From: Pseudomonas vlassakiae
GTDB taxonomy: Bacteria; Pseudomonadota; Gammaproteobacteria; Pseudomonadales; Pseudomonadaceae
Direction of reading: 5' to 3'
Assembly (NCBI RefSeq): GCF_014269035.2
Contig: NZ_JABWRP020000019.1
Coordinates: forward strand, 1-64,000
DNA: 64,000 nucleotides
Shown: positions 35,899 through 45,346 of the stretch, one piece after another
How the letters are laid out: every line of letters begins with the position of its first letter
How positions within the stretch are numbered: the first letter of the stretch is position 1
The notes under the pieces: generated by a model
Told to the model about the DNA's origin: nothing
What the model saw: only the letters and a program-made list of their open reading frames with translations
Databases searched by the model: none
Made by a program: the position numbers and the translations under genes

Positions 35899-37330
35899 GA
35901 CGTACCTCCCGGGTGTCGACAAAGCCGGCGCTGGCAGCCGCCTGGACACCGGCAATCCGGCCGAACGCCGTGCCGATGGCCATGCCGATACCGGCGGTGT
36001 AGCCCTTGCCCAGTACGTTACCGGCCATCATTTCTCCTGCGACGAAAAGGTTGGGGCTGGGCTTGCCGGCGAAATGCACCGCAGCGCTTTCGTCTGTCGC
36101 CAGGCCCAGGTAGGTGAAGGTGACGCCCGGCTTGAGCGGGTAGGCGTAGAACGGTGGCTTGACCAGCGGGCGGGCCCAGTGGGTCTTGGCCGGGGTCAGG
36201 CCGGCGGTGTGGCAGTCGTCGAGCGCGGTATGGTCGAAGGTGCCGACCTGGCAGGCGTTGTTGAACGCCTCGATGGTCTGGCAGAACGGCGCCTCTGGCA
36301 GGCCCAGCTTGCGCGCCAGTTCCGTCAGGGAGTTGGCCGTGGTGCCTGGGAACACCGGTGGCATGAAGCGGCCGATGGCCTGCTGGTCGATGATCGAATA
36401 GGCCTGCTGGCCCGGCTGGCCAGCTACCAGGCGGCCCCAGATGGCATAACGCTTGGGCCAGAAGTCTTCGCCCTCGTCATAGAAGCGTTCGCCGTCGCGA
36501 TTGACCACCACGCCCAGCGACACGCAGTCGATACGGGTGCAGATACCGCCGTCATACAGCGGTGCGCGGGCGTCGATCGCGACCATGTGCGCCTGGGTCG
36601 GGTCGCCGATGATATCGGCGCCGAGTTCGCCCAGGCGCTTGAGCAGGATGCCGGTGTTGAAGCGCGTGCCGCGGATCAGGAAGTTGTCCGACGGCCATTC
36701 GCCACGGGCGTTCTGGCCCCAGGCTTCGCGCAACCACTGGCGATTGGACTCGAAGCCGCCCGCCGCCAGCACACAGGCCTTGGCCTGGATGCGTTCTGCG
36801 GGTAGTTGCCGGCCCTCGACCTCGCGGGCGGGCAGGTGAGCGGCGACGAACCTGCCGTCTTGCAGCTCGATATCGCAGACCTGGGCGTTGTAGCGCACCT
36901 GCACGCCAAGCCGTTCGGCACTGCGGAAATAGGCGTTCACCAGGGCCTTGCCGCCACCCATGAAGAACGCGTTGGTCCGCGCCACATGCAGGGCGCCGGA
37001 CAGCGGCGGCTGAAAATGCACACCGTGGCTGCGCATCCAGTCGCGGCAGCTGGAGGAGGCACGAATGGCGATGCGCGCGAGTTTTTCGTTGGTCAGCCCG
37101 CCGGTGACCTTGAGCAGGTCTTGCCAGTACTCCTCTTCAGGGTAGGCGTCGACCAGCACATCCTGGGGCGCGTCGTGCATGCAGCGCAGGTTGCGGGTGT
37201 GTTGCGAATTGCCGCCACGCCAGGCCTTGGGCGCGGCTTCCAGCAGCATGACGCTGGCGCCGGCCTCACGGGCCATCAGCGCGGCGCAGAGGGCGGCATT
37301 GCCGCCGCCGATTACAAGAACATCGATCAT
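35885..37330 (-). CDS. tcuA: FAD-dependent tricarballylate dehydrogenase TcuA
   Basis: A 481-residue flavoprotein of the succinate dehydrogenase/fumarate reductase family. The Rossmann FAD motif VLVIGGGNAALCAALMAREAG is at the N-terminus, and the family C-terminal FAD loop LFVAGEMMAGNVLGKGYTAG is present. It oxidises tricarballylate to cis-aconitate, which then enters the TCA cycle. The ATG at 37330 is fixed by the Rossmann strand. First gene of tcuABC, 115 bases downstream of the regulator on the same strand. Confidence 0.92.
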   Translation of the reverse strand: MIDVLVIGGGNAALCAALMAREAGASVMLLEAAPKAWRGGNSQHTRNLRCMHDAPQDVLVDAYPEEEYWQDLLKVTGGLTNEKLARIAIRASSSCRDWMRSHGVHFQPPLSGALHVARTNAFFMGGGKALVNAYFRSAERLGVQVRYNAQVCDIELQDGRFVAAHLPAREVEGRQLPAERIQAKACVLAAGGFESNRQWLREAWGQNARGEWPSDNFLIRGTRFNTGILLKRLGELGADIIGDPTQAHMVAIDARAPLYDGGICTRIDCVSLGVVVNRDGERFYDEGEDFWPKRYAIWGRLVAGQPGQQAYSIIDQQAIGRFMPPVFPGTTANSLTELARKLGLPEAPFCQTIEAFNNACQVGTFDHTALDDCHTAGLTPAKTHWARPLVKPPFYAYPLKPGVTFTYLGLATDESAAVHFAGKPSPNLFVAGEMMAGNVLGKGYTAGIGMAIGTAFGRIAGVQAAASAGFVDTREVRHAAV

Positions 37331-37445
37331 TTTCGCTCCTCGGTCGCAAGGAGGCATGAACGAAGAGCCCCTTGCGAGTGAGCAGAAAATAGGGCGGTCG
37401 GCGAGGCGTCGAAAGGCGGGTTACGGCATGAGGTGTTCAGTTTTA

Positions 37446-38378
37446 CTAAAGGCTGGCCTCTTCGATCCAGGTCGCCCCTGGCCATTGCCGCTGGCTGACC
37501 AGCTGGTGAGCAACGTCGATGATCACCCGTCGTGCGGCCAGCGCGGCAGGGGACAGCTCATCCTCCGCCAGGGTCGCCAGCAGGTTGCGCCGGCCAACGT
37601 GGGCGTCGCTGATCTGCGCGACCCGCAGCCCGCTTTCACCGCTGAGCGCCGCTGCGGCTCCGGGCTGGATGGTCGCGGCATGGCCCGCACGCACGGCGTT
37701 CATCAGCACGGCCAGGCCATCGACTTCCATGATGATGTTGGGCACCAGGCCGGAGCGTTCGAATGCGGTCATCAGGGTCGAGCGCAGCCCATGCTGGACA
37801 CTGGGCATGACCAGCGGCAGCTGGCCCAGGTCGGCCAGTTGCACACTGTTTACCGGCGCATGGGCCAGCTGTGGCGGGCTGATGACGAATAGCTTTTCAT
37901 CCAGCAGCGGCGTCACGCTCCAGCGTTTGCCACCCTCGAGCTGGAACAGGATCGCAAGGTCGATCTGGCGGGCGTTGAGCTGCGCGGCGAGGTGCCCGGA
38001 GAGCATCTCAACCAGGTGCAGCTGGATGTCGGGGTAGCGCTCGCGCATGGCACTGATCAGCGGCAGCGCGAGCACGGTCGCAGTGGTCGGTGGCAGGCCG
38101 ACGGTGACGTAGCCGCTCATGCGCCCACGGTGGGCGGCCAGGATGGCGTTCTCGGCCTGGCGCAGGCTGAGTTGGGCATGGTGCAGAAACGCCATGCCGG
38201 CGCTGGTGGGCGTGACACCTGTGCTGCTGCGGTTGAGCAGGCGGGTGCAAAGCTCGCTTTCAAGCTTGGCGATCTGCTGGCTCAGGGCAGAGACGCCGAC
38301 CTCCAGTTCGAGCGCGGCGCGGCCAAGGCTGCCGTGCTCGATGATCTTGATGAAGTAGCGCAGTTGCCTGAGTTCCAA
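37446..38378 (-). CDS. tcuR: LysR regulator of the tricarballylate genes (TcuR-like)
   Basis: A 310-residue LysR protein with helix-turn-helix in residues 1-60 (MELRQLRYFIKIIEHGSLGRAALELEVG). It lies upstream of and parallel to tcuABC, as tcuR does in Salmonella. In that system it activates tcuABC with tricarballylate as co-inducer; here the role is inferred from position. Its N-terminus is of the nac/cysB-like class that has several residues before the recognition helix. Confidence 0.85.
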   Translation of the reverse strand: MELRQLRYFIKIIEHGSLGRAALELEVGVSALSQQIAKLESELCTRLLNRSSTGVTPTSAGMAFLHHAQLSLRQAENAILAAHRGRMSGYVTVGLPPTTATVLALPLISAMRERYPDIQLHLVEMLSGHLAAQLNARQIDLAILFQLEGGKRWSVTPLLDEKLFVISPPQLAHAPVNSVQLADLGQLPLVMPSVQHGLRSTLMTAFERSGLVPNIIMEVDGLAVLMNAVRAGHAATIQPGAAAALSGESGLRVAQISDAHVGRRNLLATLAEDELSPAALAARRVIIDVAHQLVSQRQWPGATWIEEASL

Positions 38379-38486
38379 GGGGGCTCCTGACGAAGGCAGA
38401 GGGAATGAGGGTTGGGCGTTAGTGTAACGTGCCTGCTGCGTCAGGCTTGTGCTCGGTGCCCTGCAGCCGCAGCTGCCGTTACCGGA

Positions 38487-39533
38487 TCATGCGCTTTCCC
38501 GGGTAATCAATTCGCATTGCAGCAGGTTCAAGCGTTCCACTTCACCCTCATGGGCCACGCATCCCAGATGCTGCAACACCCGCATGGCTGCCAATTCGCC
38601 AATTTGCCGCGATGGGGGCCGCAAGGTGGTCAGGCTGGGTAACAGCATCTCGGCGAAGGGGTAGTCGCCAAAACCGACGATGGCCATGTCCTCGGGCAAG
38701 CGCAGCCCGGCACGTTGGCCGGCCAGGAGTGCGCCGGCGGCCAGGTTGTCGTTGGCGAAGATGATCGCCTCAGGACGAGGGTCGCGACGGATCAGCGCCT
38801 GCATCGCCTGCTTGCCGGCTTCAAACGGCGCGCAGTCAGTCGACGGCACGAACACCCAAGGCTCGAGCCCGGCTTCACGCAGTGCTTCGATATAGCCATC
38901 GCGCCGCTCCAGCGCGCTGAGGTCACCCGCCGCGCTGTTCTGCACGAAGGCTATGCGCCGGTGGCCCTTGCCCAGCAGATAGCGGCACGCCTGCACACCC
39001 ACCTGGTGATGGCGGAAGCCAACCTGCAGCGGCGACCGTTCCGGGCGATAGTCCCAGATCTCCACCACCGGTACTTCGGCCTCGGTGAGCATCTTTTCGG
39101 TGGCCGGGCTGTGGAAATGGCTGGTCACCACCAGCGCTGCCGGCGACCAGCCGAGAAAGGCCCGCACGGCGCTTTCTTCCTGGGCCTCGCTGAAATAGCT
39201 GGACGCCAGCAATAGCTGGTAGCCATGCCGGGTCAAGGTGTCGCTGAAGGCCTGGATGGTCTGGGCGAATATCGGCCCGGAAATGTTCGGAATGACCATG
39301 CCGACGATTCGGCCACGGGCAGAGGCGAGGCCTCCCGCCACCAGGTTGGGCACATAACCTAGCGCTTGTACCGCGGCCTCGATGCGTTCGCGCAGGGGTG
39401 GGGATACCTGCCCGGGCTGGTTGAAGTAGCGCGACACGCTGATGGCCGACACGTTGGCGGCCCGCGCCACGTCCGCGAGCGTGACACGGCCCGCGCCACG
39501 GCGCTTGCGGGTGGGTTCCTTGGCTTGGCTCAC
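38487..39533 (-). CDS. LacI-family transcriptional repressor
   Basis: A 348-residue LacI/GalR repressor. The helix-turn-helix and hinge (VTLADVARAANVSAISVSRYF to ALGYVPN) occupy residues about 17-66, then a type 1 periplasmic-binding-like effector domain. It is divergent from a TonB-receptor operon. Two matching LacI-type palindromes lie in the shared 257-base region, one near its own start. The effector is unknown; GntR/IdnR-like members bind sugar acids. Confidence 0.92.
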   Translation of the reverse strand: MSQAKEPTRKRRGAGRVTLADVARAANVSAISVSRYFNQPGQVSPPLRERIEAAVQALGYVPNLVAGGLASARGRIVGMVIPNISGPIFAQTIQAFSDTLTRHGYQLLLASSYFSEAQEESAVRAFLGWSPAALVVTSHFHSPATEKMLTEAEVPVVEIWDYRPERSPLQVGFRHHQVGVQACRYLLGKGHRRIAFVQNSAAGDLSALERRDGYIEALREAGLEPWVFVPSTDCAPFEAGKQAMQALIRRDPRPEAIIFANDNLAAGALLAGQRAGLRLPEDMAIVGFGDYPFAEMLLPSLTTLRPPSRQIGELAAMRVLQHLGCVAHEGEVERLNLLQCELITRESA

Positions 39534-39561
39534 AGGCTGGCCTCGATGGGAAATGCCGCGA

Positions 39562-39575
39562 TGGTAGCGCTAACG
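39562..39575. promoter_or_regulatory. LacI-type operator 1
   Basis: TGGTAGCGCTAACG, 12 of 14 bases identical to the perfect palindrome at 39664. It lies 29 bases upstream of the lacI-like start and would mediate autoregulation. Confidence 0.65.
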
Positions 39576-39663
39576 AAGGCCGATATGGCAAATAGCTTTA
39601 TGGAATATAAATCGTATTTTTAAGTATTTGACCTGCTAAGCATGGGCCTCTGATACTTGTTGA

Positions 39664-39677
39664 TGTTAGCGCTAACA
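39664..39677. promoter_or_regulatory. LacI-type operator 2
   Basis: TGTTAGCGCTAACA, a perfect 14-base palindrome with the central CG of LacI/GalR operators. It is 102 bases centre-to-centre from operator 1, close to ten helical turns, so looping between bound dimers is possible. It lies 114 bases before the TonB-receptor start. Confidence 0.75.
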
Positions 39678-39790
39678 AGCGCGGCTGTTGGCAAGCGCCT
39701 GCCACTCGCACGAGCGAGACCAGACACCCACAGCAATACCCGTGTCGGCCCCGTGCGGGCCATGGTCTGGTCTTTCAAGGCAGTCGCATC

Positions 39791-41995
39791 ATGCACAAAC
39801 ACCGCAAGGCATTCCCGTTCAAGCAACGCCAACCACTGGCCGCCGCTGTATTGCTGGCTGCCATCGGCCAACCCACGCAAGCGGCCGAACCCGCGCCGCA
39901 GGCCACGTCGCTGGACGCGGTGACCGTGACCGCCACCCGCCGCGAGTCGACCTTGCAGGAGGTGCCGGTGGCCGTTTCGGTGATCGATGGCGAACAGCTC
40001 GAACGCGACAATCGCAACAACGTCGCCAGCATCGTTCAGCAGGTACCCACGCTCAATTACCGCGCCGGCGCGTCGAACAAGGACACCTCGTTGTTCATTC
40101 GCGGGGTGGGGACCATTTCCACCTCGCCCGGCGTCGAGCCGACCGTGGCGACCGTGGTCGATGGCGTCGTGTTCGGCCGCCCTGGTCAGTCCACCCTCGA
40201 CCTGCTCGACCTGGAGCGTATCGAAGTACTGCGCGGCCCGCAGGGTACGCTGTTTGGCAAGAATGCTTCGGCGGGTGTGCTGAACGTGGTCAGCAAGGCC
40301 ATCCCTGAACAGACTCAAGGCTACGTGGATTATTCGCACTTCGGCGGTGGTGACGAAAACCGCCTGCGCTTCGGCATCGGTGGCCGCCTGAACGAGCAGT
40401 TAAAAGGCTCGTTGAGCACCTTGTGGGGCGACTACGACGGCAATGTCGAAAACGTCGCCAATGGCCACGACGTCAATGGCTACCAACGCAAGGGCGCCCG
40501 CGGCAAGCTGGAGTTCGAGCCCGGCGATGACCTGCGCCTGACACTGATCGCCGACTACATGAAAGGCGAGGACAGCTTGCCCAGTGGGGTGATCACCAGC
40601 GCCAGCACGGCCATCGCCAACCAGTTGCGCCCGGTTGTCCCCAGCGCGCACAACCGCGACATCAACAGTGACTTCAAGACCCACGTCGAAGACGAGAACC
40701 AGGGCCTGTCGGCACAGCTCGATTGGCAGCTGGGCGACTACACGCTCACCTCAATCAGCGCCTGGCGTGGCTGGGACAACACCCAGTACCAGGATGGTGA
40801 CCGTCGCGCTGTGCTGCCGGTCACGGCCTCCCACGACAAAGGCACCGTGGACTATGACCAGTACAGCCAGGAGTTTCGCCTGACGTCGCCCAAGGGGCAG
40901 TTCAATGAGTACGTGCTGGGCGCCTTCTACATGCACGGCACCTCCAACGAGACCTATCAGCGGCTTTCGGTCAACGGCGGGGTGGCCAACACGGGCAGGG
41001 CGGATTACTCGACGACCAACGACAGCGTCGCGCTGTTTGGTGAAAACACCTTCAACTTCACCGACGATTTGCGCGCCATCTTCGGCTTGCGCTGGACCCA
41101 TGATGACCTCGAGTACGACCACCGTCGCGTATCGACTTCAGCCACGGCGGTCACCGGCATCCAGCCGTCGACCGCCAGTTCCGGCTCGGTGGACGAAGAC
41201 GGCTGGAGTGGCCGTACCGGCCTGCAGTACGACTTCAACGACAACCTCACCGGCTACGTCACCTATTCGCGCGGCTACAAGGGGCCGGCGTACAACGTGT
41301 TCTTCAACATGCAACCGCGTGATACCCAGGCGCTCAAGCCGGAAACATCCGACGCCTACGAGGTCGGCCTGAAAGGCACCGCGCTGGATAACCGCCTGAT
41401 GGCCAACCTGGCGGTGTTCCACACCGATTACGATAACTACCAGGCCAACTTCTTCGACACCGTGGCCAACCAGGTGGTGACCCGCCTGGTCAACGCCGGC
41501 AAGGTCAAGACCCAGGGCGTCGAGCTCGATGCCAGCTTCCAGGCTACCCGTCAGCTCAAGTTCTCCGCCGCTGCGGCCTACACCAAGGCGCGGGTCGATC
41601 ATTTCAACTGCCCGGTCGGGGCGGCGGCCAATTGCAACATCGACGGCGGCCGCCTGCCGTTCACCCCGGACTGGAAGACCTATGTGCGCGCCGATTACGT
41701 GATCCCGCTGGAGAACGGCCTGGATGTGGAGCTGGCCAGCGACTACAGCTGGCAGGACTCGGTGCAGTTCAGCCTGGACCAGAACCCGGACACCGTGCAG
41801 GGCGCTTATGGCATCTGGAACGCCAGCATCGCCCTGGCCGACTACAACGACGGCTGGCGCGTGGCGTTGCTGGGCAAGAACCTGGGTGACAAGTCCTACG
41901 CGCAGATGCTGGCCAGTGGCGGCGACTATATCTACCGGGCCGTGCCGCGTGATGACGGGCGTTATTTCGGCGTTCAGCTGCGCAAGGATTTCTGA
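39791..41995 (+). CDS. TonB-dependent outer-membrane receptor
   Basis: A 734-residue receptor: signal peptide ending near PTQA (about residue 32), TonB box region LDAVTVTATRR, and plug domain with IEVLRGPQGTLFGKNASAG. A 22-strand barrel follows, ending in the terminal Phe typical of outer-membrane barrels. It resembles FecA/FyuA-like receptors used for non-iron nutrients in proteobacteria. It is first in an operon with an FMN monooxygenase, a reductase and a sulfonate-type binding protein. Uptake of an organosulfur or aromatic compound is a reasonable guess. Confidence 0.9.
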   Translation: MHKHRKAFPFKQRQPLAAAVLLAAIGQPTQAAEPAPQATSLDAVTVTATRRESTLQEVPVAVSVIDGEQLERDNRNNVASIVQQVPTLNYRAGASNKDTSLFIRGVGTISTSPGVEPTVATVVDGVVFGRPGQSTLDLLDLERIEVLRGPQGTLFGKNASAGVLNVVSKAIPEQTQGYVDYSHFGGGDENRLRFGIGGRLNEQLKGSLSTLWGDYDGNVENVANGHDVNGYQRKGARGKLEFEPGDDLRLTLIADYMKGEDSLPSGVITSASTAIANQLRPVVPSAHNRDINSDFKTHVEDENQGLSAQLDWQLGDYTLTSISAWRGWDNTQYQDGDRRAVLPVTASHDKGTVDYDQYSQEFRLTSPKGQFNEYVLGAFYMHGTSNETYQRLSVNGGVANTGRADYSTTNDSVALFGENTFNFTDDLRAIFGLRWTHDDLEYDHRRVSTSATAVTGIQPSTASSGSVDEDGWSGRTGLQYDFNDNLTGYVTYSRGYKGPAYNVFFNMQPRDTQALKPETSDAYEVGLKGTALDNRLMANLAVFHTDYDNYQANFFDTVANQVVTRLVNAGKVKTQGVELDASFQATRQLKFSAAAAYTKARVDHFNCPVGAAANCNIDGGRLPFTPDWKTYVRADYVIPLENGLDVELASDYSWQDSVQFSLDQNPDTVQGAYGIWNASIALADYNDGWRVALLGKNLGDKSYAQMLASGGDYIYRAVPRDDGRYFGVQLRKDF

Positions 41996-42023
41996 CTGTG
42001 CGAGCACTGCAAGGAGACAGAGC

Positions 42024-43346
42024 ATGAGTCGTCAAATGAGCCTGGGGGCCTTTCTCATGGCCACCGGGCACCATGTCGCCGCCTGGCGTCACCCGGACGT
42101 GCCCGCCGACCCGCTGGATTTCGCCAGCTACCGGCGTACTGCGCAAATCGCTGAAGCGGCCTGCTTCGACGCACTGTTCGTCGCCGACAGCGTTGCCGCC
42201 CCCAGCGATGCGCTGGCCAGCCGCAGCGCCCGATCAGTCCATTTCGAACCCTTGACCCTGCTCTCGGCGCTGAGCATGGTGACCGAGCGCATTGGCCTGA
42301 TCGCCACGTCCACCACCAGTTACAACGAGCCCTACCATGTGGCACGCAAGTACGCCTCGCTCGATCATCTCTCGGGCGGCCGTGCCGGCTGGAACCTGGT
42401 GACCTCCGACGCCGCCGCCGAGGCCGGCAACTTCGGCCGCGATGCGCATATTCCCCATGCCGAGCGTTACGCCCGGGCCCGCGAGTTCCAGCAGGTGGTG
42501 CAGGGCTTGTGGGACAGCTGGGCGGATGACGCCTTCGTCCGGGACAAGGCCAGCGGCGAGTTTCACCGGCCGCAGGCCGTGCGCAGCATCGACCATGCGG
42601 GTGCGCACTTTCGGGTTCGCGGTCCGCTCAACGTGGCTCGCTCACCTCAGGGCCGACCGGTGCTGGTCCAGGCCGGGTCGTCCGAAGCCGGTCGCGAGCT
42701 GGCGGCCGAAAGTGCCGAAGTGGTGTTCACCGCGCAGCCCAGCCTGGCCAGCGCCCAGGCGTTTTATGCCGACCTCAAGGGGCGCCTGGCCCGCTACGGG
42801 CGTAGCGACGATGAACTGAAGATCATGCCGGGCGTGTTCGTCGTGGTCGGCCGCAGTGCCGCCGAAGCCCAGGCCAAGTACCAGCAGTTTCAGGACCTGG
42901 TTGACCCCCGTGTGGGGGTTGCCTTGCTCGGCCGCATGCTCGGCAACTTCGACCTGTCCGGCTACCCGCTGGACGGCCCGCTACCGGCACTGCCACTGAC
43001 TGAAGATGGCCAGCGCAGCCGCCAGCGACTGCTGACCGAACTGGCGGGGCAGGAGCAGTTGACCCTCGCCGAGCTGGGACGGCGCATCGCTGGCGGGCGA
43101 GGGCACTACAGCCTGATCGGTACGCCGACGCAGATCGCCGATGCGCTGCAGGCCTGGTTCGAAGGCCACGCGGCCGACGGCTTCAATGTGCTGGTCCCGC
43201 ACCTGCCGCAGGGGCTCGAAGATTTCGCCAGCCTGGTGGTGCCCGAGTTGCAGCGCCGGGGCCTGTTCCGCCGCCAGTATCAGGGCCACACCCTGCGCGA
43301 GCACTTGGGCCTGCAGCGGCCCGTCAATCCCTATTTTGCCGAGTGA
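42024..43346 (+). CDS. FMN-dependent monooxygenase, NtaA/SnaA/DmoA family
   Basis: A 440-residue flavin-dependent oxygenase of the bacterial luciferase fold, of the long NtaA/DszA/SoxA subgroup. Family stretches seen are TSTTSYNEPYHVARKYASLDHLSGGRAGWNLVTS, with the flavin-contacting residues, and VLVQAGSSEAGRELAA. It needs FMNH2 from a separate reductase, which is not next to it. These enzymes open nitrilotriacetate, dimethyl sulfide, dibenzothiophene sulfone and similar compounds. AAGGAGA precedes the ATG at 42024, 28 bases after the receptor gene. Confidence 0.9.
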   Translation: MSRQMSLGAFLMATGHHVAAWRHPDVPADPLDFASYRRTAQIAEAACFDALFVADSVAAPSDALASRSARSVHFEPLTLLSALSMVTERIGLIATSTTSYNEPYHVARKYASLDHLSGGRAGWNLVTSDAAAEAGNFGRDAHIPHAERYARAREFQQVVQGLWDSWADDAFVRDKASGEFHRPQAVRSIDHAGAHFRVRGPLNVARSPQGRPVLVQAGSSEAGRELAAESAEVVFTAQPSLASAQAFYADLKGRLARYGRSDDELKIMPGVFVVVGRSAAEAQAKYQQFQDLVDPRVGVALLGRMLGNFDLSGYPLDGPLPALPLTEDGQRSRQRLLTELAGQEQLTLAELGRRIAGGRGHYSLIGTPTQIADALQAWFEGHAADGFNVLVPHLPQGLEDFASLVVPELQRRGLFRRQYQGHTLREHLGLQRPVNPYFAE

Positions 43347-43354
43347 GGTCACGC

Positions 43355-44398
43355 ATGAGCTACATCGCCAACCCTGAGCGCTACGCGCGCATTCCCTACC
43401 GTCGCGTCGGCCGCAGCGGCCTGGTGTTGCCGGCCCTGTCCCTGGGCCTGTGGCACAACTTCGGCGATGCGACGCCGATCGACACCCAGCGTGCCTTGCT
43501 GCGCACGGCTTTCGATGCCGGCATTACCCATTTCGACCTGGCCAACAATTACGGCCCGCCCTATGGCAGTGCCGAGCGCAACTTCGGCCGCCTTCTGCGA
43601 GAAGACCTGCGCAGCTACCGTGACGAACTGATCATTTCCAGCAAAGCCGGCTGGGATATGTGGCCGGGGCCTTACGGCCAGGGCGGCAGCTCACGCAAGT
43701 ACCTGATCGCCAGCCTTGACCAGAGCCTCAAGCGTCTGGGGCTGGACTATGTGGACATCTTCTACTCGCACCGCTTCGATGCCGAAACGCCGCTGGAGGA
43801 AACCGCGATCGCCCTGGCCGATATCGTGCGCCAGGGCAAAGCGCTGTACATCGGCATTTCTTCCTATTCCGCCAACAAAACCCGCGAGATCGCCGCGCTG
43901 TTGGCCGAGTTGAAGGTCCCGCTGCTGATTCACCAGCCGTCGTACAACCTGTTCAATCGCTGGATCGAGCAGGACTTGCTGGACACCACCGAGGCGTTGG
44001 GCGCCGGTGTCATCGTATTCACCGCACTGGCCCAGGGGCTGCTCAGCGACAAGTACCTGGATGGCATTCCCGCTGATGCACGGGTCAACCGCCCCGGTGG
44101 CGGCTCGCTGCTGCCGCAGCACCTGTCCGAGGCCAACCTGGCCCGCGCCCGTGCGCTCAACGAGATTGCCCGTCGCCGTGGGCAGAGCCTGGCGCAACTG
44201 GCGCTGGCCTGGACCTTGCGCGACCCGCGGGTGAGTTCGGCGCTGATCGGTGCCAGCCGGCCGGAGCAGATCACCGAGAATGTCGCAGCACTCGACAACC
44301 TGGCATTCAGCCTCGAAGAGCTCGCCGAAATCGACCGCCATGCCGTTGAAGGCGGGATCAACCTGTGGGAAAAGCCCTCGACCGACTGGAAGGAGTGA
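43355..44398 (+). CDS. Aldo/keto reductase, YghZ (Gpr)-like
   Basis: A 347-residue reductase close to the AKR14/YghZ group, which reduces L-glyceraldehyde 3-phosphate and methylglyoxal. The tetrad Asp and Tyr (FDLANNYGPPYGSAE), Lys (IISSKAGWDMWPGPYG) and His (IFYSHRFD) is complete. GTGAGG precedes the ATG at 43355, which is 8 bases after the monooxygenase stop. It may reduce an aldehyde released by the monooxygenase. Confidence 0.9.
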   Translation: MSYIANPERYARIPYRRVGRSGLVLPALSLGLWHNFGDATPIDTQRALLRTAFDAGITHFDLANNYGPPYGSAERNFGRLLREDLRSYRDELIISSKAGWDMWPGPYGQGGSSRKYLIASLDQSLKRLGLDYVDIFYSHRFDAETPLEETAIALADIVRQGKALYIGISSYSANKTREIAALLAELKVPLLIHQPSYNLFNRWIEQDLLDTTEALGAGVIVFTALAQGLLSDKYLDGIPADARVNRPGGGSLLPQHLSEANLARARALNEIARRRGQSLAQLALAWTLRDPRVSSALIGASRPEQITENVAALDNLAFSLEELAEIDRHAVEGGINLWEKPSTDWKE

Positions 44399-44401
44399 GC
44401 C

Positions 44402-45331
44402 ATGCGCGTACTACGCTTTGCCGCGCTCGTGCTGCTGGCGCTGGCGGGTGCCGTTCATGCCGCGGACCCTGCGACACTGCGCATCGGCTATCAGAAAGGC
44501 TCGATCAGCCTGGTGCTGGCCAAGCAGCACCGGCTGCTGGAACAGCGGTTCGCCAATACGCATGTGCAGTGGATCGAGTTCCCGGCGGGGCCACAGATGC
44601 TCGAAGCGCTGAACATTGGCAGCCTCGATATCGGTTCCACCGGGGACATTCCGCCGATCTTCGCCCAGGCCGCAGGTGCAGACCTGCTGTACATCGGCGC
44701 CGAACCTGCAAAGCCGAAGGCCGAAGTCATTCTGGTACCCAAAAGCAGCCCGATCATTTCGCTGGCTGAGCTCAAAGGCAAGCGTGTCGCCCTGCAGAAG
44801 GGCTCCAGCGCCCACAACCTGCTGTTGCGCAGCCTGGCCAGCGTGGGCTTGAGCATGCGCGACGTGCAACCGGTGTACCTGGCGCCCGCTGACGCCAGGG
44901 CAGCCTTCGAGCGTGGCAGCATCGATGCCTGGGCGATCTGGGACCCGTACTATTCGGCCATCGATCTGGAAGGCAAGGCACGGCTGCTGGCGGATGGCGA
45001 GGGGTTGGGGTTGATCGGGCCATTCATGCTGGGGGCGCGTGGTTATGTCGAAGCCAATGGCGATTTCATCAAGCGCTTGCTGGCGCAGATCTCCGAGGCT
45101 GAGGCGCTGACGCGCACTGACGAGGCCGGCAGCATCCGTGTACTGGCGCAGTTCATGGGGCTGCCGGAGGAGGTGGTACGGCGCAGTTTCAGCCATCGGC
45201 CGGCATCGCCGTTGATACCGGTGAGCGAGGACATCGTCGCCGCGCAGCAGCGCACGGCGCAGCTGTTCTACGAGAACCGGCTGTTGCCCAAGCGGGTCGA
45301 CATTGCCGGTGCGGTCTGGCGTCAGGATTGA
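44402..45331 (+). CDS. Sulfonate/nitrate-type ABC substrate-binding protein (SsuA-like)
   Basis: A 309-residue periplasmic protein with signal peptide MRVLRFAALVLLALAGAVHA and the SsuA/TauA-type start ATLRIGYQKGS. The DIGSTGDIPPIFAQAAGADLLYIG segment and the AWAIWDPYYSAID motif are those of aliphatic sulfonate binding proteins. It is the last gene of the TonB operon, three bases after the reductase. No permease or ATPase follows, so it must borrow a transporter encoded elsewhere or serve as a scavenging protein. Confidence 0.88.
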   Translation: MRVLRFAALVLLALAGAVHAADPATLRIGYQKGSISLVLAKQHRLLEQRFANTHVQWIEFPAGPQMLEALNIGSLDIGSTGDIPPIFAQAAGADLLYIGAEPAKPKAEVILVPKSSPIISLAELKGKRVALQKGSSAHNLLLRSLASVGLSMRDVQPVYLAPADARAAFERGSIDAWAIWDPYYSAIDLEGKARLLADGEGLGLIGPFMLGARGYVEANGDFIKRLLAQISEAEALTRTDEAGSIRVLAQFMGLPEEVVRRSFSHRPASPLIPVSEDIVAAQQRTAQLFYENRLLPKRVDIAGAVWRQD

Positions 45332-45346
45332 CGTGCTGACCGAAGC

